A DNA stretch of 64,000 nucleotides from Takakia lepidozioides (lineage: Eukaryota; Streptophyta; Takakiopsida; Takakiales; Takakiaceae): assembly GCA_030704615.1 (NCBI GenBank), contig CM060731.1, positions 64,458,756 to 64,522,755 of the forward strand, written 5' to 3'. Under the pieces are notes generated by a model. It ran no database searches, was not told the DNA's origin, and was given only the letters and a program-made list of their open reading frames with translations. Made by a program: the position numbers and the translations under genes. Shown one piece after another: positions 1-10,149 of this stretch. Position 1 is the first letter of the stretch. Each line of letters opens with the position of its first letter.

Positions 1-1595
1 AAGATACACAAAAATGCAGATGCGTGCCATCCCGGCACCATCTCCTCGTCCGTCTCACCATGCCACCGAGCTCCAGTGTCATCCTGCTGGCTCATGCATG
101 GATTGCGACTCAATCCATCCGCATCCCGATTGACCAAACCCGGTCGATGCACAACCTGAAAGTCATACTCCTGGAGTATAAGTGCCCACCGTGCAAGCTT
201 CCCCGTAAGCTTGTCTGACTCCATCAACCACTTGAGTGGCTGGTGATCCGTGACAAGGGTGAAAAGATTGCCGTATAGATAGCACCTGAAGTGTGCCACG
301 GCCCACACTGCAGCTAAGCACTCTCCCTCATATGAGCTGTACTTAGCCTCTGCAGCGTTGTTCGAGCGGCTAGCGTAAGCCACTACGAACTCTCTTCCCT
401 CATCATCCACCTGTGTGAGCACCGCTCCAAGCCCCAGCATGCTCCAATCCGTATGCAGCTGAAAGGGACGCCCCCTGATAGGTCGTCTCAAGATAGGCGC
501 CGAGGTCAACCTCGCCTTGAGCTCTTGAAAAGCTCGTTCCTGCTCATCTTCCCACTGCCACTCCTGGTCCACCTTGGTCAGCTTGGTTAGAGCCTTTGCA
601 ATGGTACTAAATCCCTTGACAAACCGTCTATAATAGTTTGCCAACCCCATGAAAGCTCGAACTCGGCTCACATCCGTGGGGCGTGGAATTTGTGCAATGG
701 CCTCTACCTTAGTCTGCTGTACCCCCAATCCTCCAGGATATATCATGTGACCCAGATACTCAATCTGGTTGTGGAAAAACTTGCACTTCCCCGGATGCAA
801 CTTCAATCCGTGCGCTCTCAAGCGCTCCAATACCACCTGAAGGTGTCTCTCATGCTCCTCCATCGTAACACTAAAGATGATGATGTCATCTATGTAGCAC
901 CGAGCAAAGTCCACCCCTGCTAGAATCCTATCCATGACTCTCTGAAACTCTGCAGGAGCATTCTTAAGCCCAAATGGTAAGAACCGCCACTGATATAGGC
1001 AATCCTTGCCGTGCTCATTGATCCCCCAGAATGTCGTCTTCTGCTTGTCCGCCTCCTTGATTGGCAACTGGTGATATCCGGATCGTAAATCCAAAGTGCT
1101 AAAGGCCTTAGCATGCCCGATGGCATCAAAGATCTCCTCTGGTGTTGGCATGGCATACTTATCGGACTTGGTCTGACGATTTACAGGCCGGTAATCACCG
1201 CACATACGTCTCTCCGTCCAATTGCCATAGACATCCTTCTTGGCTGGCATCACTGTGGCTGAAGCATACTCTCCACCAGAGAGCTCCACCAAACCTGCCT
1301 CCCAGAGATCTTGAGTCCTCATCTGAATCAAAGACCTCTCCATGTCACTGTATCTATAGGGTCTCCGAAAGATTGGCGTGTCAGTGGCCAACTCAATACG
1401 GATCTCTTGACCCTTCAGTGCTCCCAAGTCCTTCAAACTGAAGGCAAAGCAATTCCTGTAAGCCCTCAGGAACCGCCGTATACGTCGTCTCTCTCCTCCG
1501 GTGACAATGGGTCCAATGTCAGGCTCCCAATTGTCCTCCGTAACTACAACCTTAAGTCCAGTGGGCTTAGAGGTAGAGGACGCGTCCCGTGGTTG
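1..1595 (-). CDS. Pol: reverse transcriptase and RNase H (partial, runs off left edge)
   Basis: About 531 open codons directly after the UAG and in the same frame. The reverse transcriptase has MPAKKD, RMCGDYRPVNRQT, STLDLRSGYHQLPI, FLPFGLKNAPAEF and the catalytic YIDD (885-896). The RNase H of the Ty3 type follows, with QLHTDWSMLGLGAVLTQ, SSYEGECLAAVW, LVTDHQPLKWL and RDADGLSRNP, which carry its acidic residues. The frame is open to base 1, so integrase and anything after it lie outside. There is no start codon of its own near the beginning, which fits translation by readthrough. All catalytic residues are intact, unlike copy 2, so this copy may be young. Confidence 0.9.
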
Positions 1596-1598
1596 CTA
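1590..1598 (-). promoter_or_regulatory. In-frame UAG stop with CAR-YYA readthrough context
   Basis: On the minus strand the methyltransferase frame ends with TAG (1596-1598), followed at once by CAA CCA (1590-1595). Pol continues in the same frame without another stop to the window edge. UAG-CAR-YYA is the known leaky-stop context of tobamoviruses, decoded as a sense codon a few percent of the time in plant cells. Copy 2 keeps the identical nine bases at 26799-26807. Readthrough as the way Pol is made is inferred from this match and the shared frame. Confidence 0.75.
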
Positions 1599-4500
1599 TG
1601 CTGCAACCTCTTGAGCAGTACTCCCTACCTGCTCAGTCAATGACAAGGCCTCATCCTGCCCCATCATCTCATCCTTGAGGACCTCCTCAACCCGAGAAGA
1701 ATCCCCAACCTCATCCATCACAGCCGCCTTGGCTGCCAACTCCCTCTGAACCTCGAGCACCTCCCACGTGTGCCATGGATGCATGCACCCCGTGGTCCTC
1801 ACATGCTCGCCCCCACTCACTGCCTGTACCGTCTCGGTAGGCAGAGAGACCATTGAGGGAAGTGTACTCCGCACTCTGCGTTGCTCAGCCAGAGCCAAGC
1901 TGATAATCCAGGTCAAGCAATTGAGATCCATTGCTTGCCCCAACACTTGACGACGTGATGCCTCAGAAAGAGACGACACCGCCGTGGTACCAGTGGTAAA
2001 ACCCATTGCCCGCTCACGCTCGTCAGCATTAGGCTCCACTAACTGCTGCAACTGAGCATCCCACAGGAGGCCAGGTCCACTATCCCGGAAAGCATGCGAT
2101 CCTGGGAAGCTGAGCAGTGTAGGTAATGCTGCTCGTGGTTGACCCACCTTGTTGACCACTGCCAAAGGCGAACGGTCATCGTGTCTCACACGCTGAGACT
2201 GCCTCCCTGTGTCCAGAATGTTATCCACTGTGAGATGTGCTGGCCGCTGCACCCCATCAAATGCACGCTTGAGCAGTGCGGGTGGCATCAAGTTAGTCCA
2301 CCATAGCCGTGGACGATGAGCCCGTGACCCCACTGTAGCTGCATCTAGCAACACTGCTGACCCAAGCCACGACCGGACTTGATGCACACTGGCCATCACC
2401 CTGGCCCGAGAATCGCCCATCAGTGGCACATTCTCCAAGATGTATGCTGGAGATACAGCTTGATGAAGCTGCAAGTGGCGCAAAACCCGCACCATCTCCC
2501 AAAACAGACCCGACCTCGAGTCTCGCAATCCATTGCCATGCCCGGCTGATGAATGCCCTTGGCAGGGCCAACCTGCCACTACCAGATCAATGGAGCCAAC
2601 CCGCTCCAAATCCTGCGCCCCCAGCAACGAAATGTCTGCTGGCAAGGCCTGCTGATATCCACGAATTGCAGACACCGACAACAACTCAGGGTACCGCTGC
2701 ACCAACTGAGCAACATGGCGAAGTGAAACGCGTCGTGCAGTCTCATCCCTCTCCACATACAGGTAACGCCGAACTCGTACACCTGCCTGTAACACAGCAG
2801 CCAATCCGGTGCTGATCCCGCCAAACAAGTCCAGAAGACAAATGCCTTCATCCGGATACTGCCACACAATAGGTGTGGTGTCCAATGGAGACAATTGAGG
2901 TGGTCCTGGTGCAATCCCCACACTCTCCTCCTCTCCTGACGGTACAAAAGCCTCCACCCAGGCTTGTTGCACCCGTCGATCAGCATCCCGCTGCAAATCC
3001 TTGCTCGTGCCCCACAATGGAGTCTGAGCAACCATGGTAGGCAACTCCGCCATACCATACATGTCATCCTGCTCTCCCGGAGGTGGTACATCCTCTGAAT
3101 GAGCATTGCCCTCAAGCAACTCTCTAGGCCAACTCACTGCCGCTGTGAATGCTGCTAGTGTCGGCATCTTGCCTCGCTGGGCAACCGCAACTCCTCCTAT
3201 GAACGTCACAGGGAGCTGCACACGCCGGCCCTCCCCTGACTGCCATGCAGGCCTATAGGAAGCTGACTCCTCCCAAAAATCCAGGGTGAAGCCCATGGGG
3301 TACAACACTGCCCCACCAACCAGGACATCGTATGAGACTGCGTCTGTCACAATGGCCTTGGCTCGCATCACTGAGCCATCTGTAGGGTGATCCGGCCGTA
3401 GTCTGATAGCCAACTCACGCCGTGTCATGCCCCGAGCCTGCTCCGATCCTCCCAGAGACGTCTGTATCTGGAAAGGACAAGGCTCCATATCCGCCTCCGT
3501 GAGGCCCAAGCCTGCAATAGCAGCTCTGCCCAGCATCAATGGCTGAGCTCCCGAGTCCAACAAGACCCGCAGTGGCCGGTACCTCTTGCCTGCCGGTCCA
3601 CTCAAACAGAAAATGCCATCCTGGTTGTCTAACATGACAACTCCAGGTGTCACCATGGCGCGCTCAATGGCTGGCCTAGCTGGCAGCTCCATCAACCTGG
3701 CAGCTGCAGCTTGCCATGGCGCCGCCGTGGCAGTCTTGACCCTCAAATCCGAGGATCCCTCCGGCACTACACCTCCCACTATCTCCGCAGAAGATGAAGT
3801 AACCTCCCCACTCTCACAGAGTGTAGCTGCCAGCCTGAACACCTCAGCTGGTCTTACCCCCGGCGTCGCAATCATGGTAGCCGAGAACAATGGAGCCTGG
3901 CACACAGATGTGGCCGCTCCTAGCAGCACACTAGCTGCCGTAGCCTTGGCAACACTAGGTAGTGGTGCTACCCGTGTAGCTCTCCCCAATGGCATAGTAA
4001 CCTCCGCCTCGGTAACAGTCGGGCGAGAACTAGGTGCCATGGATGGCGTCGACACTGTCTCCGCCAATGTGAATGACTGAGGAAGCCTAGCCTGACGGCT
4101 TGCCTCCCCACGCTGTGGATCCAACTCCACCTCTGCACCTCGTGGCTCAGGAACTCGTGCTGCTCCTCGAGTCACGGCTGCAGCAGACTCCACCTGCACT
4201 AGTGGTAGTGCTGCTCCACACATGAATCCCATGCCTCCCATATCTCCTCCCTCAGGAGCAGGAGGTGGACCATCCGGCCTTAGAGCCGGTACCACCTGAG
4301 CTGTAGCCATGGCAGCGAGCCTCTGCTCTAGCTGCTGAAGCCGGTTGGCCATGCCTTGGTCAACACCCTGACCTCCGCGTCCTTGGCCACGTTGAGCTTG
4401 CCCTTGGCCTCGTGGCTGGCCACCTCGTCCCCTCTGGGCTGCTCCACCTCGCCCCCGGCCACCATTGTTCCCTTGGAACTGGCCTGGGCGCAACTCAGGA

Positions 4501-5762
4501 TGCAAACCATAACACTGAGCCTCTCCATGCCCGTGTTTGCCACAATGCCCACACTGTAACTGTGCAGGCTGTGCATGTGCCGGCCCTTTGCCTCCCTCTG
4601 GACAATCCTTCTTGACATGGGGTCCTCCACATGTCCAGCACACCACATCCGCCCGTTGTTGGCCAGCAAATGAAGGGAGAGACCCCTGCATCTGAGGTCC
4701 TCTCTGCCCTTCCCTGAGCTTCACCTGAGCCCCCTTGTTGCCTTGAGCACGTTGAGGTAGTGGTTGGCTAGGAGCACCACTACCCCGTGGTGTCTCCTTA
4801 GCAAATCCCACCATGACCACTCGTTCCTCCACCATGTTGAGCTCTATCCGCTCTGCCAGCAAAAACACATTTGCTAAGGTGGGTTGGGCCGCTTGTAGGA
4901 GAGTTGCATCCCGCACCCTTCTCCTCAGCTCCTTGTCCAATATCCCATACCAGAATTGGACTGCCTGAGCTTCCGTAACCCCTTGGGTTACATTTATCAA
5001 GCGCCTCATGCGAGTGAAAGCCTCCCTCAAGCTCTCGGTCGGCTTCCGTTGGAACTCTTGCAAGCTCCGCAACTTCTCTGTCCTCACCCCTTGGTAGTTC
5101 CCTCTCAACTCTTCGAAGAACTCCACAACAGGGTTGAAGGCAGGCACGGGTGCTAGTGCTGGTGCGGTAGTGGCTTGGGTGGACGTCGTAGCTACTGTAC
5201 CACCAGTCCCACTGCTGCTTGCTGAAGCTGCCGGTGCAGCGGCAGGTGTAGCCACTGCCCTCGTGGCTCTAGTGCCCCTAGTGATGGAGACATAGTCGGG
5301 TGACCAGTACATCCTCCACTCCTCGATCTCAACCTCATGCCCCCGCCTGAACTCATGGTAATCATCCATAGGCGGCCCCTCAAGGTGCTGAAACAGCCCC
5401 TTCCATGCCATGAAAGGCGTAAATAGTTGTGGATTGCGCATTTGCTGCAAATCACACCAACTATCAAACTCTTGGATAAAATCATCCAACTCGATGGTGC
5501 CCACCGCCCCAGAGTACCTTCGTGGCCCCTTGGTAGCTCCATACATCTCCTCCATTGTGTCCCACAACAATGGCAAAGAAACAACTTGCACCGCCGGTAT
5601 GAGTCCTCCTGATTCACAATCCGAATCAGAACCTTCCGTAGAAGACACAGGAGGTGAAGGTGGCCTAAACCGCACACCTCGTCTCGTGTACCCACTAGTA
5701 TCGCTAGTGCTCGAACCGGCACTGTCCCCAGCAACTAGTGGCACCTCCGTGTTGACACTCAA
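1596..5762 (-). CDS. Gag - aspartic protease - DNMT3-like cytosine-C5 methyltransferase polyprotein
   Basis: A 1388-residue polyprotein of a Ty3/gypsy element. Residues about 60-340 are gag. Two CCHC zinc knuckles follow, at 375-387 (C-x2-C-x3-H-x4-C) and 404-417 (C-x2-C-x4-H-x4-C), then an RG-rich stretch. The protease has the catalytic triplet D736-S737-G738 within RVLLDSGAQPLMLGRAA. Residues about 972-1300 form a cytosine-C5 methyltransferase with motifs in canonical, non-permuted order: motif I DLFGGISTGL (978-987), motif IV WPCQG with catalytic C1067, motif VI ENV (1110-1112), a motif VIII-like AHRPRLWWTNL (1148 on), and a motif X-like LGQAMDL near 1274. The AHR-x-R-x-W-x-NL and RQVLG strings resemble DNMT3 rather than DNMT1/CMT, and the order differs from plant DRM. 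The frame ends at UAG in frame with pol. The first ATG (5762) was used. Methylation activity is inferred. Confidence 0.88.
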   Translation of the reverse strand: MSVNTEVPLVAGDSAGSSTSDTSGYTRRGVRFRPPSPPVSSTEGSDSDCESGGLIPAVQVVSLPLLWDTMEEMYGATKGPRRYSGAVGTIELDDFIQEFDSWCDLQQMRNPQLFTPFMAWKGLFQHLEGPPMDDYHEFRRGHEVEIEEWRMYWSPDYVSITRGTRATRAVATPAAAPAASASSSGTGGTVATTSTQATTAPALAPVPAFNPVVEFFEELRGNYQGVRTEKLRSLQEFQRKPTESLREAFTRMRRLINVTQGVTEAQAVQFWYGILDKELRRRVRDATLLQAAQPTLANVFLLAERIELNMVEERVVMVGFAKETPRGSGAPSQPLPQRAQGNKGAQVKLREGQRGPQMQGSLPSFAGQQRADVVCWTCGGPHVKKDCPEGGKGPAHAQPAQLQCGHCGKHGHGEAQCYGLHPELRPGQFQGNNGGRGRGGAAQRGRGGQPRGQGQAQRGQGRGGQGVDQGMANRLQQLEQRLAAMATAQVVPALRPDGPPPAPEGGDMGGMGFMCGAALPLVQVESAAAVTRGAARVPEPRGAEVELDPQRGEASRQARLPQSFTLAETVSTPSMAPSSRPTVTEAEVTMPLGRATRVAPLPSVAKATAASVLLGAATSVCQAPLFSATMIATPGVRPAEVFRLAATLCESGEVTSSSAEIVGGVVPEGSSDLRVKTATAAPWQAAAARLMELPARPAIERAMVTPGVVMLDNQDGIFCLSGPAGKRYRPLRVLLDSGAQPLMLGRAAIAGLGLTEADMEPCPFQIQTSLGGSEQARGMTRRELAIRLRPDHPTDGSVMRAKAIVTDAVSYDVLVGGAVLYPMGFTLDFWEESASYRPAWQSGEGRRVQLPVTFIGGVAVAQRGKMPTLAAFTAAVSWPRELLEGNAHSEDVPPPGEQDDMYGMAELPTMVAQTPLWGTSKDLQRDADRRVQQAWVEAFVPSGEEESVGIAPGPPQLSPLDTTPIVWQYPDEGICLLDLFGGISTGLAAVLQAGVRVRRYLYVERDETARRVSLRHVAQLVQRYPELLSVSAIRGYQQALPADISLLGAQDLERVGSIDLVVAGWPCQGHSSAGHGNGLRDSRSGLFWEMVRVLRHLQLHQAVSPAYILENVPLMGDSRARVMASVHQVRSWLGSAVLLDAATVGSRAHRPRLWWTNLMPPALLKRAFDGVQRPAHLTVDNILDTGRQSQRVRHDDRSPLAVVNKVGQPRAALPTLLSFPGSHAFRDSGPGLLWDAQLQQLVEPNADERERAMGFTTGTTAVSSLSEASRRQVLGQAMDLNCLTWIISLALAEQRRVRSTLPSMVSLPTETVQAVSGGEHVRTTGCMHPWHTWEVLEVQRELAAKAAVMDEVGDSSRVEEVLKDEMMGQDEALSLTEQVGSTAQEVAA
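1863..2849 (-). other. DNMT3-like methyltransferase domain within the polyprotein
   Basis: This marks residues about 972-1300 of the preceding frame. The catalytic cysteine codon lies at 2562-2564, inside a PCQ triplet. The domain sits exactly between protease and reverse transcriptase, a position with no such domain in ordinary Ty3/gypsy elements. Every motif needed for AdoMet binding and base flipping is present and unbroken. A second, damaged copy lies at 49690-50515 and a C-terminal remnant at 25786-25933, so the domain belongs to the element family and is not a chance insertion into one copy. Confidence 0.88.
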
Positions 5763-6459
5763 CCGGTCATGAACATGTCCCTAACCCCCTCTCCACAAGG
5801 TAACCGGGTAGAGAACCTGTTGCGGCTTATGGTTTGGAATACTAAGTTCCTAACATAGCCTACACCTGTACCTGCATCCACCGCAAGCACTCCTATGGTT
5901 GGCTGGTCATCACCTCCAACCTCACCACAAGAGAAACAATGATGGTCTGGCTGGTCATCACCCCAGCCTCACCATCGACAGCATGCTCTAGGACTGGCCG
6001 GTGATCAAATCCGGACCAATCACCTATAAAAACAAGCGCCCACACAAAACTAGCATGGCGCACAGTCAAGCATGCAGGTATGGAGGGGATCCAAACACAA
6101 GAAATCAGATCGACAACTCCCCCACACCAAAAACAACTCCACGGTGTTGCTCCTGCAAGGACACCCCAGCCCAAACCCGGACTGACTCTTGCCTCCACCT
6201 ACGGAAAGGTCTTGGCCTAATGAGAGGGTGGAAACTACGAGGAAGAGAAGCTAAAGCAATGCCTAACCCCAGCATGCTCTCATCCCAACACTCTGCCTCT
6301 CCTCTCTACCCTCACTTGCATGACCATGGGAATATCATGAAGATACTCCTCAAACCGCCCTCCACGAGCTTCAAAATTCGGCCTTCCAGACCACATGCCA
6401 GTCCTTAGGCAGTCCACCAGTGCCTCCACGAGTCAGCACAGGCCGTCCACAGGTCAACA
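5763..6459 (-). other. Leader of Ty3 copy 1 between gag start and minisatellite
   Basis: Non-coding stretch upstream of the gag ATG on the minus strand. It contains two imperfect copies of GGCTGGTCATCACC (about 5898 and 5949). I found no primer-binding site matching initiator tRNA-Met here. Short open frames are not supported by any recognisable domain. Confidence 0.4.
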
Positions 6460-7960
6460 CGGGCCACCACAGACCAGCACAGGCCCACACAGCTCACTGG
6501 TCACAGCCGTCACAGTCCCACAGGCCACTGGGCACAGCCTGTCACAGCCCTCAAAGGCCTCAAGCACGGCCTGTCACAGCCCCTCACAGCCCCTCACAGC
6601 CCCAAAGGCCATGGGCACGGCCTGTCACAGCCCCTCACAGCCCGTCACAGCCCCAAAGGCCTCAGCACGGCCTGTCACAGCCCCTCACAGCCCGTCACAG
6701 CCCACAAGCCCTGGGCACGGCCTGTCACACAGCCCCTCACAGCCCGTCACAGCCCCAAAGGCCTCAGGCACGGCCTGTCACAGCCCCTCACAGCCCGTCA
6801 CAGCCCCAAAGGCCATGGGCACGGCCTGTCACAGCCCCTCACAGCCTCAAGGCCCCAGGCACGGCTGTCACAGCCCTCACAGCCCTCACAACAACCCAAA
6901 GGCCATTGGCACGGCCTGTCACAGCCCCTCACAGCCCGTCACAGCCCCAAAGGCCATTGGCACGGCCTGTCACAGCCCCTCACAGCCCGTCACAGCCCCA
7001 AAGGCCATGGGCACGGCCTATCACAACCCGTCACAGCCCGTCACAGCCCCCAAAGGCCTCAGGCACGGCCTGTCACAGCCCCTCACAGCCCGTCACAGCC
7101 CCAAAGGCCATGGGCACGGCCTGTCACAGCCCCTCACAGCCCGTCACAGCCTCAAAGGCCTCACACCCTGTCACCCCAGCCCCTCACAGCCCGTCACAGC
7201 CCCCAAGGCCATGGGCACAGTCTGTCATAGCTCGCCACAGCTGTCACAGCCCATCACAGCCCATCACAGCTTGCCACAGCCTGTCACAGCCCGTCACAGC
7301 CCCCAAAGGCCAAGGGCACAGCCTGTCACAGCCCGTCACAGCCCCACAGGCACACTCCCCCCAGCCTCAGGTCACAGCCTGTCACACACACCGCACATCC
7401 CGTCACACAGCCCCAAAGGCCACTGGGCACAGCCTGTCACAGCCTGACACAGCCCATCACAGCCCCACAGGGCACAGGGCACAGCCTGTCACAGCCCATC
7501 ACAGCCCATCACAGCCCATCACAGCCTGTCACAGCTTGCCACAGCCTGTCACAGCCCGTCACAGCCCCACAGGCCAAGGGCACAGCCTGTCACAGCCCAT
7601 CACAGCCCGTCACAGCTCCACAGGCACAGGGCACAGCCCCTCACAGCCCCATCACAGCCTGTCACAGCTTGCCACAGCCCATCACAGCCCGTCACAGCCC
7701 CACAGGCCACTGGGCACAGCCCTCACGCCCGTCACAGCCCACACAACACACAGCTGCCTACACACAGCCTGACACGCAGCCTGTCACAGCTGGCCACAGC
7801 CCCTCATCACAGCCCGTCACAGCACCAGCCCACAGGCCACTGGGCACAGCCCGTCACAGCCCGCCCGTCACACAGCTCGCCACAGCCTGACACAGCCTTC
7901 CAGCCCACAGGGCCAGGGCACAGCCTGTCACAGCTTGCCACAGCCTGTCACAGCCCCACA
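6460..7960. repeat. Minisatellite, about 51-bp units of TCACAGCCC subrepeats
   Basis: About 1.5 kb built almost wholly of TCACAGCCC-like 10-11-mers arranged in higher-order units of about 51 bp. One unit joins GGCCATGGGCACGGCC to three or four TCACAGCCC blocks and CCAAA. Units are most regular from 6550 to 7210 and drift afterwards. Because 51 is divisible by three, two plus-strand frames stay open for 350 and 450 codons, giving Ser-His-Pro-Gln-rich repeats that I regard as accidental. On the minus strand, which is the sense strand of Ty3 copy 1, the array reads GGGCTGTGA repeats with G-runs 6-7 bases apart, a pattern able to form G-quadruplexes. Confidence 0.9.
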
Positions 7961-9590
7961 CATGGCCGCTCTGGCAGTTTAGCCATTTCTCCAAGGGGTT
8001 TAGCCACGCCAAGCTAGGGTTTGTGTCTCTTGGACTCTAGGCTTCTTTCCACCGAGCTATGGTGGCTGTGAGGAAATCAGCAAGGTATCCTTGCTCTTTC
8101 GGCTCCCACACACCACCATAGTAGCCCTAAGCCATGAGGTGGTTGCCACAAACCAAGCCTTCTTTCTCACTTAGCCTCCCCAAACACGCCACTAAACTCA
8201 ATGGCAAACAACCAAGCCCTGCTGGTTCCCAGCCCTTGTGAGCACTCATTCAAGCACTCTCATTGGCCATAACATCTGTCTTAGAGCCTATTCCAGCCTC
8301 TCTACATCTGTTGCTTCAAGAGTTGCGCTCCCTTCAAGCTTGAAGTTGAAACCCCAACTCACATAGGCCCTACAAGTGCTTTTCTTTCACTCCACGTGGA
8401 AACCAGCCCTAGACCTTCCGTTCTAGTTCTCTAAGGCTTGAAAACAAGAGCCTCAATGGGCTGAAGGCATGCTCCACACATGCCCCACTCTCACCATAAG
8501 AGAATCAGCTCCTTTGCTTCATTTCTTGCACCCACAAACCTGAAAATACAAGCTTCAGCAGGCTGAAAGCATGCTCTACATGCCCTACAGGGAAACCAGC
8601 CCGCCCCTTCCTTCCTTCCTTGCACTCCCACACCTAAAAGTGCAAGCCTTCACCAGGCTGATAGCATGCTCCACACATACATTGCCCTCACATAAGGGAA
8701 GTCAGCCCTTCCCTCTTCCTTGCTTGCCCTCCAAGCTTGAAGATGGAAGCTTCAATGAGCTGAATACATGCTCCACACATGCAACCTCTTCACACAAGAG
8801 ATATCAGCCCCCTATCTTGGCTCCTTGGCTCCTTGATGCTCTCTAAGACAAGACTAAGCACTCCACAGCCTTTGCCAAGCTCCTGAAACCCTAAGGCTTA
8901 CATTTCCAGCCACAAGACACTTCTCTTGTGGTGCAAGAGCTCTTCTTCCAAGCTCTGAAACCCCAGGTTCACATTCCATGGCCTTGCCGCACCTCTTAGC
9001 TCCTGTTCCAGCCCTGCTCTTGCCATGACAAGAGCCCTCTCAATGCTGAAGCTCGAGATTGGAACCCAATCTCACCATACTCCACAAAGTGCATTGATTT
9101 GCCCCAAGCCAAATCAGCCCTTTCGCTTGGTCTTGCAATCCTTCACACAATGAAAGCTCGCATTCCCAGGTCCAGTTCTCAGCTTTGCCACCAAAGCCAC
9201 TATAACCTGCTCTTGACTGGTCCTCTTCCCAATCGTGCTTGCTCATGCATGTACACAATCTGAAACCATCAAGGTGCTCTGGAATTACCTGCAGCATGGT
9301 GCTTTCATCTCTGAAGCTGAAGATCGAATGCCAAGGTCTACCACCTTGTAACCCACATCGCCTCCGCTTCTAACAACCAAGAGCTCCATGGTGCTCCTTG
9401 CATAACAACTTGGTTTCTCTCAATCTCAAGCAAAAACCACAAGTGCTACAACTAACTCGTATCTAGCACTCATAGATACGAGCTCATCTTTCTCGAGTGA
9501 TAAAGAGGAAGGATACAAGCACAAGCTCATGCGAGCTCACAAAGCTGAAGCATAAACTCATGCATATATAACCTCATCACTCAAATACAA
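7961..9590 (-). repeat. Leader/LTR region with degenerate ~100-bp tandem repeats
   Basis: No gene seen. From about 8440 to 8860 a unit of roughly 100 bp recurs four to five times, marked by CAGGCTGA-AGCATGCTC, CACACATGC and GGAA-TCAGCCC. The stretch lies between the minisatellite and the LTR-like block of Ty3 copy 1 and is probably part of that element's leader or LTR. A perfect 10-bp inverted repeat is annotated separately at 9456-9482. Confidence 0.5.
9456..9482 (-). repeat. Perfect 10-bp stem hairpin in LTR region
   Basis: CTCGTATCTA and TAGATACGAG are exact inverse complements separated by the 7-base loop GCACTCA. The hairpin lies in the LTR-like region of Ty3 copy 1. Possible roles are an RNA signal in R/U5 or a remnant of an older palindrome; neither can be told from sequence. 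Confidence 0.7.
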
Positions 9591-9596
9591 GTCAAG

Positions 9597-9834
9597 CCAA
9601 GTGCACCCCACGCCATGGGGAATCCACACTACGGCGCCATAGCTAGGCGCGGTGAGGCTCAACTCGAGAAAGATGAGCCTCCCGCGCTTGCCGTGAAGAT
9701 AACCACTCCAGGGCCTAAATCTGCTTGCCCCCCTGGATTGACACTTGGGCCAATCCCAAATATCAATATGTAAAAACTAGCTATTTCCTAGCTAGTTTCA
9801 CACTAGTGGTAAAATAACTTGACAAAAGCTTGAA
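9597..9834 (-). repeat. LTR-like block, inverse partner of 12290-12535
   Basis: About 240 bp that recur in inverted orientation at 12290-12535. Shared landmarks are TTATTTTACCACTAGTGTG, GATTGGCCCAAGTGTCAATC, GGTTATCTTCACGGCAAGCG and CGCCTAGCTATGGCGCCGTA. The strand choice follows copy 1, whose gag lies downstream on minus. Block 9835-9992 continues to a TG-starting putative LTR end. Confidence 0.7.
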
Positions 9835-10149
9835 TAGGCATCAGTAGGCCTAGCAGGGTGGTGCCAATCAATTACCTCCCAGGTCTCAAGTGAGGTGGCC
9901 TAATGGGTTGGCTAGGTAATTATCCGTCAGGGATATACCTTTTGAAGTGAATACTTACCTACCTGCCATGCAAGGATATCTACACCCTAACAATTCGATG
10001 ATTAATAGATAATTACCCTTTGATTATTATTATTATTATTCCAGAACAGGTGGGTAAGCAAAAATGTCGGGTCTAGTTGTAGTTAAATGATTATACGATT
10101 ATACCATGATGTCCAGGTATATGATATATCCACACAACACTAAACCAGT

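Larger units (their letters stand above)
1..9992 (-). mobile_element. Ty3/gypsy element copy 1 with DNA methyltransferase (left end outside window)
   Basis: A minus-strand LTR retrotransposon. From right to left it has an LTR-like region (about 9590-9992), a long leader with minisatellite, one large ORF (5762-1596) and a pol frame (1595-1) that runs off the window. Pol is open throughout. The right edge is placed tentatively at 9992, where the minus strand reads TGTTAGGGTG, a TG start typical of LTRs. The inner LTR border and a primer-binding site were not found. The 9597-9834 part is repeated in inverse orientation at 12290-12535, which supports an LTR there. This is the best preserved of three copies in the window. 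Integrase and PHD finger, seen in copies 2 and 3, should lie just beyond position 1. Confidence 0.85.

Noticed and set aside
1590-1598. The UAG as a simple nonsense mutation or sequencing error
   Set aside because: It is identical in copy 2, in frame with an otherwise clean pol, and followed by the CAR-YYA context; decay would not be expected to give this pattern twice.
1863-2849. The methyltransferase as bacterial contamination or a restriction-modification gene
   Set aside because: It is in one frame with plant-type Ty3 gag and protease, resembles DNMT3 in motif VIII and X, and recurs in three element copies.
6395-7772. Two long overlapping plus-strand frames (350 and 450 codons) rich in Ser, His, Pro and Gln
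   Set aside because: They exist only because a 51-bp minisatellite has a unit divisible by three and no stop codons; two frames are open at once and no domain is present.
5763-9992. A primer-binding site complementary to initiator tRNA-Met
   Set aside because: No TGGTATCAGAGC-like sequence was found on the minus strand; another tRNA primer may be used but none could be assigned.
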